DNA of 64,000 nucleotides, taken from contig JAJGOT010000261.1 in the NCBI GenBank assembly GCA_022457155.1, positions 129,501-193,500 on the forward strand, read 5' to 3'. How positions within the stretch are numbered: the first letter of the stretch is position 1; each line of letters opens with the position of its first letter. Below the pieces are notes generated by a model. The model searched no databases. It worked only from the letters and a program-made list of their open reading frames with translations, and was not told the origin of the DNA. Origin of the DNA: Cladopsammia gracilis (taxonomy: Eukaryota > Cnidaria > Anthozoa > Scleractinia > Dendrophylliidae). Shown in pieces: positions 13,101-25,100 of this stretch. The translations under genes and the position numbers were made by a program.

Positions 13101-16100
13101 CTCGGACACGGCAGCGCCGAAGCGGTAAATGGACCGGGCGCTAAAAGAACTCGGTCTCCAGGAAATATTGGTTCGCGCGAAATGGAAAGACGTGGTTCCA
13201 ATTTCAACATCGAAGACGTTAGGCATCCAGCAGTGGCAAACGGAACTGCATTGCAAAGACATCACCCACCGTTGACCCCAAATGGACCTCAACAAAGCTT
13301 TGTTGTCGACGGTCCAAGGCCGGCACTAATGCGTGAAACTCTGACAGCATTGAATCGGTCTTGTCCGTTTGATATCAGATTCAAGAAGGATTACGCGTTG
13401 GTCGGCCGTGTGTTTGCTTTCGACGTCACCTGCAAACCTGGCATTGATTATGAGCTCAAAATTTTCATTGAATATCCTCGTGGTTCTGGATGCGTTTTTC
13501 AGAGCGCTTCAGGACTTGCTAAACAGATGTACACAGAGTCCCTGAAGGAAATGGCAAAGCCACTTTCCTCTGGGTTCAAATATTTGGAATACGAAAAAGA
13601 TCGCGCCAATGGTGAGTGGCGTTTATTGGGGGATTTTCTTCCCGAGCCTGTACGTTTGTTCAAGGAAGCTATAAATCCTGACTTTCTTGCCAAACCTCAA
13701 CTAGACCCTGAATTTCCAGTTTTACCCCATGTAAACCTCAGCTTCAACCAGTCAGGACCCACTTATGGTCGGAAGCGCAAAGGTGCAGTTGATTTGGAAG
13801 AATTTGAAATTGCAGCTGGGAAGCGAGTGGGACCTGTGCATGGTCACCTGACTCGCGATGATTCCTTGCACACCATGTGGATGCCAAACCAATCTGGAGA
13901 AACTGTCAAATTACCAGTCCACATTCCAGGAACACCTCTCCCTCCAGGAACACCCGTAACCTCCATACCATCAGCATCTGTTCCCCCAATGGTTGCACTG
14001 CCAGTGTCCAAAGCAAGCTTGGTGGTCTCCGAGCAGCATGCCCGTGCACAAGCTAAATCACCAATGGGTACCATGGTGAATCGTTTTGAGTTGCCTCCAA
14101 GTTCTGTGCTTCGTGAAGACTCCAGGAGTGGGCCAAATACTCTAGTGCCTGTCTCTCCCAACACTGAGCGACTGTCACCACGACAACATCAGTCACCCAG
14201 ACCCTTACCAGTTGGTGGCAAAGGGGAATCGCAAGGAGAAGAAGCAAAAGGGCGGGGTCCCACTATGAATATTCTAACGTGTAGCCTTTGCCACGACAAG
14301 CTGGAAGACACTCATTTTGTACAGTGTCCATCAATATCTCACCATAAGTTCTGCTTCCCATGTTCACGTGAGAGTATTAAGAAGCAGGGAGCTGGCTCAG
14401 AAGTGTTCTGTCCAAGTGGTGAGAGGTGCCCATTACAAGGCAGTGATTTGCCTTGGGCATTTATGCAGGGAGAAATTGCAACCATTCTAGGAACTGCAGG
14501 GGAACCTTATAATAATGTGAAAAAGGAAAAGGAGGCTTGATGCCTTTCGTTTTACTCTTAAAGATACATGTAGTTCATCAAATACATTAATTTAGCGGAC
14601 AAAAACAAGTATACATAGTGCAATACATGATGTTTTTTGTACATTTTGCATTGTTGCATAGATTAATTAGTTTTCTCCTTTGAGTACTCCTCTTGAACCT
14701 TGAGACAAGTTAGAAAAAAATTATGTGAAACAACCTTTCTCTTTGAGATTGAGATTTAAGCTATGATCTTTGTATATGTTATTGTTTTGCCTAAACTAGA
14801 ATTTCTTATCTTGTTCTTTTGCTTGTTAACTTGAGTATGTTTTTCATGATTCAGTCCTTGATAAAGTCCAGTTTTGGCAAAGTTTTAATCCTGAACTTAT
14901 ATTGCTCAATAGAACTTCTTTATTCACAAAAGCAGGTGAAAATTATTGGCTTATTCATAACTGCAGTGAGATTAGAATTTGTAACTTAATATTTCAGTAC
15001 TCTTGGCTTGATTCTTTTGCTAGTTTGTGACTTTTATATGTTTATAATTGTGTAAGTGAAAATGTGAAATGCATTGCGATAAATTATATGTTATTGTTAA
15101 CCAAAAGGAAGACAATCAAACCTTGTGTTATAGTTTGTTAATATCACAGTAGAACTGTGACATTCCATATTTGTGTTGGATTCAAAAATTTTGATTGTTA
15201 TATCCATAGTTAACTAGAAAGTTTATGTTGCAAAGTCCCAGTGTCTGATAGAGACTGGTGTCACAAGATTTGGTTGTTTTATTTCATGTCCATTTTTTTT
15301 GCGGTTACACTATATGTACTTTAGGTGGTTTGCTGTAAATTATTGCAAAGCTGAATATTCTAGGTTCATTTTACTTAAGAGTTACTTCCTCATACAATTT
15401 AACTTCTGTTAGCTCTTGGAAACCAACACTTGTAGACCTGCTATGTATTGATCCCATAGAGACTAAAATTCAAATCAACCGTACATTTATGTTACAAATA
15501 CCTCTATAATATGGCCAGCCTTGTATGTCTCTTCAATGTCCAATCTGGTTTGACTTTATCACTGACTTTCCTGTCATTTCTCAATACCATTTGAAAATTG
15601 AGAGTACCATACTAAAAACTTATTTTTTTAGCAGAAAATGGACATTTTATGAAAAATTTCACATTGAGCTTTGTGAAATACTTGTGCCTCAGTTAATTGA
15701 ACAAACCTGTAAATCCTTGATGTGAATGCATTAGAGGTGTATGAGTTGATCCCTTTGTAACTGACTATTCTGAACTGTCTCTTGATACTTAAATAAAATA
15801 GGTTGCAGTAATACTGGTGTCTTTTGTGCTTGCTGGAAGTGTAAGAAATTTGATAATGACACCATTGTTAGACTGTTTTCACAAAAGAAGAAAATAGCAG
15901 ATGCATTAGTTTTGTAAGGCTAGCCAGACTTGACAATATTGATAAGCACGTCCATGAAGAACATAAATGCCACAAACATTTGTTTGTAGCCAAGTGTGGT
16001 TTAAAAGAAAACAGAAATGTAGCAGTGATACCAGGTGGTGTTATGTTTTGTGGTTATGTACGAAATGAATGATTTCAAAAGCAGAATTTGTATAACACCA

Positions 16101-19100
16101 GTAGTTTGATACCATTAAAGTGTGTGTATGAAAATTTTAGACTTGTTTCATTATTGAGAATGCGAAGAACAGTGCAATGGTTTGAAGCAGCCAGCAGTAT
16201 CACTCCCCCTCCCCCACCCCCCTCTGGAATAACATGTCACACTGCCAACATACTTGCCAAGTTTTCCCCACAATTCACCAGTGCCTGTTTTAGACTCGTG
16301 GAGAAAGTGAATCTGTTTACTAAATGACCTTTATTGTACGTTAGTCTGAAAAAAATTAAGTGCAACCATTCAAATGACTGTATTTGACCAACTTATTTTA
16401 AATGTGTGCAGACGTGTCCACACAAAAATGAATTCTAAACCATTCTATAATATGTCATGCAGGCCAATTGGTGTCTAACCAATTTAGTAAAATGACTGAT
16501 CAAAATAATCTGTAAGGATAAATACATCTTTGCTAGAGCTTTACTGCGCCTTTCAATAACATGTGGAATTTGAAATTCAAATTTCCACCAACAGTTCAGT
16601 TTTACACTGCCGTCAATCATCTTGGCTTACCTCTCAGGAAACAGATCTTCACTTCAATGAGGTCAAAAGGTCACGTCCGAGCATTATGATTGGCATATTT
16701 CGATCCATTTTGTTTGTTTCTTTTTTACATGGTCCGTTGGCTTTCGTATTAATTCTTATTGACGGCAGCGAATAACGCAACCGTTGGTGGAGATATGAAT
16801 TTCAAATTCCGCATGTTATTGAAAGGCGCAGTAATGAACAGTTAGTTTCATTTCCAGCAAAAGCAACATTATTTTAAATTATGATTCTTTCATTAAAGAT
16901 TTTCTCCTAACAGTTTTTCATCCTTGGCATGTTGTATCATAGTTTCAAGACTTTATTTCTTATTAATAAAATTTTTATGTCTATTCTTTTTATTGATATA
17001 GACTTTCTGACACTACTATTCTAGATCCCAAATCTTCATTGCTATGGCTTCAGAAAACCATATTTCTAATCTGGGTTGGTTCTGAGTTTGCAGTTTTATT
17101 TATCTACTTTCAGCAGTAGTGTGCTTCCAGTGAGCTCAGAGGCACTATCAAATGAAGTTGGGAAAATTAAGACTGACTTGAGGGATATTCTTACTGTAAG
17201 TAGATCTCACTAACAGACACCAATACCAAAAATGATAGATTCTTCACATTAGGAGACATGCAGTGGTGTTCCCAGTGGTGTTATCAGTGGTGGTACCAGT
17301 GGTGGTATCAGTGGTGGTACCAGTGGTGGTACCAGTGGTGTTATCAGTGGTGGTACCAGTGGTGTTATCAGTGGTGGTACCAGTGGTGTTATCAGTGGTG
17401 GTACTAGTGGTGTTATCAGTGGTGGTACCAGTGGTGTTATCAGTGGTGGTACCAGTGGTGTTATCAGTGGTGGTACTAGTGGTGTTACCAGTGGTGGTAC
17501 CTGTGGTGGTACCAGTGGTGTTATCAGTGGTGGTACCGGTGGTGGTACCAGTGGTGTTATCAGTGGTGGTACCGGTGGTAGTACCAGTGGTGGTACAAGT
17601 GGTGGTACCAGTGGTGGAATCAGTGGTGGTATCAGTGGTGTTATCAGTGGTGGTACTGGTGGTGGTACCGGTGGTAGTACCGGTGGTGGTACCAGTGGTG
17701 GTATTAGTGGTGTCTACATCTACATGATTTACTTGCAAAATCCTAATGGACATACAGCAAGTTTCAGTGCAAAATGGTGTTACCAGTGGTAGCAGTAGTG
17801 GTACCAGTGGTGTTAACAGCTAAAGCTGCTGCTGCTGCTGCTGCTCCTATACTTGTACAATTCTTTTTCTTGTAAATATGAAGCAATGAGAAAATATTCT
17901 GTTGCCAGCATGGGGTAAAAATTACACAACACTGCAGACTACATGTATAAGCTAAGCTTTCAGATGGTGGCTTGGCCCAGAACCTATTTGCAAGTTTCTG
18001 GTTACCTTTATTGATTCTTGTTTTATTTGTCTGGGACAGGAGACAGAGAGGCTTAAACAAGAATTGGTTAAGCATCAGCTGCTAAAGGTTTGTAAATACT
18101 TCTGTTTACTATACAGCTTGGACTGTTAAATTTAGGCAACTAAGTAGTTCTGTGACAAAAACGTTGAAAATGTACAAAGAAAACGATCTGTGATGTTTAT
18201 AAATGTGACAAATGTCAGAAATAGCAAAACAAAACATCAGCGCGGGAGATTCAGAAGAAGAGTCATTTCCTGATAACGACTAGGGCAACGATAGGGCAAC
18301 GATAGGCCAATGATAAGGCAACGATAGGGCAACAATAGGGCAACGATAGGGCAACGATGATGTTGGTGACATTTCATCATTGGATCGTGACGCCAATTTT
18401 CTTCTTGGAACGGTTTCCTGGTTCGGAAGAAATATTCGTCTCAATAAGTTATTATTATAAGCAGAAAAAGTTTGTATTTTGATTGCTGGTATTTACTAAA
18501 AAAAAGTTCCTAGGTGGCAGTGATTGTTGAACAACACATCACCTTAATATGAGTCTTATTTTAGTGATCATTTTGAGCGAAAATGACACAAGCTGAATCG
18601 CAGGGTTGAAAAGATTATAAGTTTTATTCTATTAGGCACAATCATATTGCTTCATTTAGGTTTCCAGATAAACCTTGTGATCGCTGAAAAAGTTGTAAAT
18701 GAGAAAGCTATCATGAAGCCTCGTTAACAACAACTTTTATTAGTTACAATTGATGGTGACGTTTGGACACCATGCTGTGAGGTAAGGGACTTTAAAAAAT
18801 TATGACCAGGATCGGGATTAGCTGATCAACACTGTCAGGATTATGGGATTGAGGGAAAATTTGGCCAGGATGGCAGGATTGAAGACCCCTATTGGAGACC
18901 CCTATTGGAGACCCTTGTGCTTTTTATGTAACTCTGACTGTTGCGATTTTGAGTGTAAATGAATGAAGTGCTGGCTTAGGGAATAAAACTAAATGTTGAT
19001 TTCTTGTTATTTTTTGTATGTAATAGGATAATGTTACAAGTCATTCCATTATGTCACAGTTAAGACCTGTTGGCCTGTCTCCCCTTGATGAATATCTGGT

Positions 19101-22100
19101 GAGATTATAAAGTCATTTACTGCATGAAATACACTCTGGTTATTGTACCCTCAGTTGGTCTTCTTCCTATCAGGTAGTTAATATTACTACCTCGTAAAAT
19201 ACATACATTCTTTATTCACCACGTCCCTGAGGGGGATTGTTCAAATATTAAAAACAGAAATAAAATACCATATTTATTTGAATAAGTGCCGACGCACATT
19301 TAATTTTGAGACCTTGAGGATGGACGCTTATTCAAGGTGGGTACTTATTCAAGAGTGGGCACTTATCATTTTTTCAACATTTTCAGCAAGTGAGGACATT
19401 TTTCTGAGAATAATAAAACAAGGGATAACAAGATTATTTCACTTTAATTAACCAAACAAAACAAAGTGCAAAAGCGAATATGAACAAAGCATTAACAGTA
19501 ACTGTCAGTCAAGGAAATATTTAATTTAAAGCCAAGTTCAAGGGACCAAGGGGGTATGGGTCCTGAGACCCCTCCACTTGACCCATCAATTAATTTCTGG
19601 GATTAAGGTACAATGTAGAACCCCTCTTTCCTCTTTTCTTTGGGGATCAGGGCCAGTTCAATGATTTTCTGATGATCATGAGAGGAGAAAGTGAGAGATA
19701 AGTATAAACTCACCTCAAATCAGGCTACATGTATGTACTTCAAGGGAGATAGACAGCGAAATGATCTACAACCCACACTTGTTTTGTCTTAGGAACCTAC
19801 ACACACATCAGGAACTGTACCAGGAGTTCCATCAACATCAACAGGTTCTGTTATAATAAATTATTTATTCGTAATATTATGTGTAATGTTTACTACATGA
19901 GCAGGAGTGTTGTATCAGCCTATACAATCACGAGCCGAAGGCGAGTGAATGTATAGTGCCGATACAACACGGACGCGAATGTAGTAAACAACTTGTGAAA
20001 TTCACATTCACATGTAAATTAGATACAACCACTCGTGAGTTGTATCTGGAATGCAAATTAGATACAACCACTCGGGAGTTGTATCAAGATTGTATCGGCC
20101 TATACAGGGTAATCATGTGATTGGAATGGCTCATTTCTATTTGTTAGTACCCTTATGAATTATTAATGAATTTTACAATACTCTATACCCCTCACTACAT
20201 CTGTTTATTATTAATTCTCTATTCCCGTTACTAGATCTGTTTATTATACTGTATACCCCTTACTAGATCTGTTTGTGGGATAGTGGAGTGATACACCTGT
20301 GTCTCACAAACAAATAAACAAACATTCCATCTACACTGTATAAAGTCAAGTAGTAGTGTTTGTAGTCATGTTTCCAGTACAGTTACCTCTTTTCTAAATT
20401 GATTCTTTGAATTTGTATCAGGTTTATTGCCAACAAATTCAATTCAGCACTTTGCTGATGCTGAGCGCATCCTCCGAGATGTCCAGCATCGCCGTGAAAA
20501 TCTTGACAGAAACTTAGAGGCTGTGATACGACAAAGACGGGAACAAGATTTATATAACCTGGTGGATAACATGGCTCCACAGACTGGGTAATTAAGATTA
20601 ATGTTGGATGTGAATACCTTTTTCAGTGAAACTGATTTTCGGTGGTGAAATGTTCTTTTGCAGCGAGTTTGATGAGATGCTTAGAATAAGAAGAGAAGTG
20701 GATAAAAAAATAGGAGAGATCACTTGTGCAGTAGAGGTACATAATATTATTTTTGGCTTTCTTATTGACATACCGGTTAGTGTTTTTTATTATTTTTATT
20801 CATTTCATTTATTAATCTATTTTTAAAATTAGTATTTAGACAGGGTCAGCTGGAGCTGGCTTAAGTGAAGCCCTGTTTAACAAAAATGTGTTACAATATT
20901 ATACAGCAAACTGTTTAACAATTTAGCTAAATAAAATTTCAGACTGACAATGACTGAATAAATACATTGTCAAATAGTTGGGTGCCTTGGGAGTGCGTCC
21001 TTAATAAGCTTTCTTTTAAACTTTCCGAGTTCAATTACATTTCTAAGGTTAATGTAACATAAATAAAAGTGTCAGCCTGATGATCATTTTGTATCATTAA
21101 TGAAATGTGAGTTTAAAATAGGTACATATCTTCCTTTTAGAGAGAAATTGAACAAGAAACAAGCAGTTCTGCAAAGCAAAAGGAAGAAACAAATCTTGCA
21201 AAGAAGCAAAAGTCTCAGACAGTCAAGGCTGCCCTGCCAGGAACTAGAAGAGTTGAACAGCGACTTACCACTCAACCCTCAAATGTAGAAAAGAAGACAC
21301 TGAAGAAACCAACAGGCAAAGAAAATCTCTCTGAGAAAGTGACTGCAAAGAAAAGCAAGGTGATGACACTCATTCACAAATTATACCATCTTCTTAGGGC
21401 CGATTTACACGGTACAACTTTGTCGCATGCAACACACTTAAAACATGCTTACGGCATGCTTACAACACAAATTTCTCCGTGTAAATCAGCTCAAGTCATG
21501 TTGTAAGTATGCCATAAGCGTGTCGCATGCAACAAAGTTGTACAGTGTTAATCGGCCCTTACTGACACCGACTAATGCTTACTCACTCACTAGACATTCA
21601 ACTGTAACAACCACCTGGTTATTGTTCAGTTGGTAGGGCACTAGACTACAGTCCTTACCACCAACCAGGGTCTTAAATAATTGGTAAGATTGAGCTGGTA
21701 GTACTCAACACCAGTTGTCCCATATCAGATTTTCAAGTCATTTGTGGGGATAGTGCCATTAGCATTGTTGCCTACTCTACTAATCACCAAGACTTAATAA
21801 ATTAGACTTAATAGTTAGGGCATGGAGGTACTGGTGTTGCAATCTGTTGTTGTTAAATATATAACCTAATAGTTAGGGCATGGAGGTACTGGTGTTGCAG
21901 TCTGTTGTTGTTAAATATATAACTTAATAGTTAGGGCATGGAGGTACTGGTGTTGCAATCTGTTGTTGTTAAATATATGTGGGATCATGTATAGGGATTT
22001 CATCAAGATTCTCCTGCCTCAAATATGTTATGTAAAAAATGGATAAACTCACTCCTCACCCATATACATACATACATATACATACATAAGTTTGTTTGGT

Positions 22101-25100
22101 AAAGCAGGTTCAAAATGGGCAACTTTACAGCTGATGTGGACCTACTACAAAATAAAAGTACTGTATAAATGATAAAAACTAAGTCTATCATAATACAAAA
22201 TAATAATATTAAGTTAACTATATATCTACAAGCTAAGATCAATAAAATATATAACTAATGGTCAATAATAATAATAATAGTCTTGGTCTTTATGATAAGT
22301 GACAGAGCAGCCTTTATCAAATTATTTTTAATATTATTTATATCTTTGTTCGAAAAATGTGTAACCTTATCTGATAAAGAGTTCTAAACAATTGTAGCTC
22401 TATAACAAAAAGTCCTACGCCCAACCTTGGTACGGGGTCTACATGCATTTACAATTTCTTTTAAATCTAAATTATTAAATGCTTTATGAGCGATAATTTA
22501 AAGACAAAGTTTATAAAAATATTCACATGGCATCCAGTTTGCTCTAGCAAGGATATCCTCGTCCCTCATACCCTTTGGCATTTTGTGAATTGATCTGGCC
22601 ACTCTAATATGAATAAGTTCCAGATCTTTGAAATTGGAGCTGGAGCCCCAAATAACACTTATAGAGAAAGTGATTTTGTGTATTTTTAGAATTAAATATC
22701 TTATCTTATTAATTACAAGTACTTGATTAATTTCAATTATATTTTAATTATATTTATTAATATCTAAACTACAGACTTGCATATTGTATTTAGCATTTTA
22801 ATTATAATTATTTTAGATATAAATAGTTAGTAATGTAATATAGTGCACAACCCCACAAGCTTTTTAGCTTTAATATCCATCATGTTTAAATAAAGGTTAC
22901 TTACTTACTTACTTGTAATAAATTGATTCTAAGATGGATTTGGGAAGAAAACTTATGTGCCTCAACATCTTAACCATCTGGGCATTAAATGATGTACAGA
23001 GAGAATCAATATGTTTAGACCAGTTGAGTTTGCCGTCGATGGTAATCCCAAGGCAGACCGAGGAGGGTTTATAGTTGATTATTTCCTCTCCCCACTTCAA
23101 AGGCCTCATAGGACCGATGAAACGACTGGTACTCAGAATCATAGCTTCAGTTTTCTCTTGTTCGTGGACAATAGTAATAATTATTAGTCTATTAATTAAA
23201 TCCATTGCACCGGAGCAAATGCTGCAAAAAAGCCTCTAGCTTATTATGAGTGGAATGAGTTGTAGTGGGTGCTGTAACGTGACATACATACCTCCCTTCT
23301 TTGCATGATTCTACACTTAGATTGTTAAGTAGAGACACAAAAAATATCTCACTGGGTGAAAGTTTGACTGGATCAGAGTTTTTTAAGCAAAGTAAAATGA
23401 CATTAATTTTCATCCAAGATACTTGACAATTTTGCAATTATCTTTCCAGTAAAACTTACATTAATTTTTCATTGTTTATTTTGTAGTCTACAAAGATCCA
23501 AGCCCCTACAAAACGCCCTGCTTCAGTGACACCTGTACAGAAACAAGTGTACCTGTCAAGCGTGTATGGCCGCCAGCCCTATCACCCACAAAGAACAACC
23601 TCCAAGGCACCATACCTCCATTACCAGTCTCCTGTCAACCCTAAAACGGCTGCTATCATGGCTGGACTGATGGTTGGTGGCAGAGGAGCAACTAACAAAC
23701 CAGTTTTACAGGATCTAACAAGTTTTCCAGAAAAAGAAGTCAAAGAACCAAAAAAGAAAAAGGCAGATGCTGCTAAACCTTCTGCCAATGCTTATGTTCA
23801 ACCAACCACATGTGCAGATGGAACAAAGTATTATTTTCACCCCAGAGATGGTTTGTCACAGTCACAAGTTGCTCCTGTAGAGGGAAAGATTGCTGTGCCT
23901 TTGGAAGGACAGTTGGTGCCCATGGCTATCCCCCTTGGAAAACCCAAGACTGACCCAGCATTACGACCTCCTATTACCACACAAGATGCAAAGCACACTT
24001 CAAGTCAAATTGAAGGTGCATACATGTAGTTCTCTTTTAAGTTTTATACCTGGCAACAGCTACAGTTACTGTAATGTGTTTTAAGCGTATGAAGGAACAC
24101 AGGAGTGAGATGTCAAATTAAGTGTTTTCATAATTTCAAGGTCCCATTCAGCTTTTTAAGTCCTAATTAGTCCTTCCTTCTAGACTGTTAATACTAAGAT
24201 ACAGATTATCGTAGATATGATTTAGAAGGTGTTTTTGGATTAAACCAGGGCTCAAAATAATTTAACATAATAATATACTTTTTATTTGAAATCCCCAGCT
24301 AAATCTGAGAGCCCCTTCCCAGACACTTCCATATCATCTGATGTGGCTGAGACCCAGACACCAGTTCCCAGTCCTGTGAGACCCAGTAAGCCTGCACAGC
24401 CAAATGTTGCAGTGATCACCATGTATGACAAGGAACTGGGTGAAAGCACAGCACATCAGCACAAAAGACACAAGAAATCACCAGCCAAGAAAAAGAAAAG
24501 CTCTTTGTCAGTACAGGTAATTATCAGATTCCGGGTCAGGGACTCTAGGTCTGTTATCTATTGTTGTGTTGTTTCAAAGATGTTTGGATAGATGGTGACC
24601 TTTCCTTATAAACAGGCAATAAGAAACTTTGCTCCACATTGTCTCTCCACCCAGTTGTTTAAGTGGGTGTGTTCCAGTGTTAGAATAGGTAAGGTAAAAG
24701 GTAAAGTCACACTCGGGCCATGATGGCCCACACAGCCGGAGCTTAACCCGGTTTCCGTAGCATGAAGCAACTAGGAATATTGCTACTCCCCCCTGGATGG
24801 GATGCTAGTCCATCGCAGGGTTACCCCCAGCATTTTGTCGCCGGTACCCATTTATACACCTGAGTGGAGAGAGACAGTGTGGAGTAAAGTTTCTTGTCTA
24901 AGGAAACAACACGACGGCAGAGACCAGGCTCGAACCACCGACCTTCAGGTTGAAAGTCCGACGCGCTAACCACTAGACCACCGTGCCGCCCACAATAGAA
25001 TAGCATTCCATTAATCCATGCACAGGCTGTGATTGGAGCCTGTGGCTTGTAGACGCCTTTGCATTCATCATACCAATTCTGACAGTATTGATTAAATGTA

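Larger units (their letters stand above)
17114..24516 (+). other. TALPID3: TALPID3 exon block 2 (9 exons)
   Basis: Exons 17114-17195, 18040-18087, 19027-19098, 19793-19844, 20422-20587, 20664-20736, 21141-21359, 23487-24015 and 24299-24516 are all AG/GT bounded and in phase. The first completes the codon split by the 12.2-kb intron. The 20422-20736 pair encodes a charged helical region (AERILRDVQHRRENLDRN, then the EFDEML helix) that is a hallmark of the family. Exon 21141-21359 is Lys/Gln-rich. The largest exon, 23487-24015, carries AIMAGLMVGGRG and QLVPMAIPLGKP. Exon 24299-24516 ends in a basic KKSPAKKKKSS run. Confidence 0.88.

Noticed and set aside
12598..14247. Several minus-strand frames over the IRF2BP-family gene
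   Set aside because: They are antisense shadows of a strongly coding exon with clear domains on the + strand.
17244..17753. 169-codon Thr-rich (-) and 154-codon Val-rich (+) frames
   Set aside because: Both come from a 12-bp minisatellite whose length is a multiple of three. No other coding evidence exists.
24922..24991. tRNA gene on the minus strand
   Set aside because: A and B boxes are present but the acceptor and T stems do not close, and the sequence continues into a SINE body.
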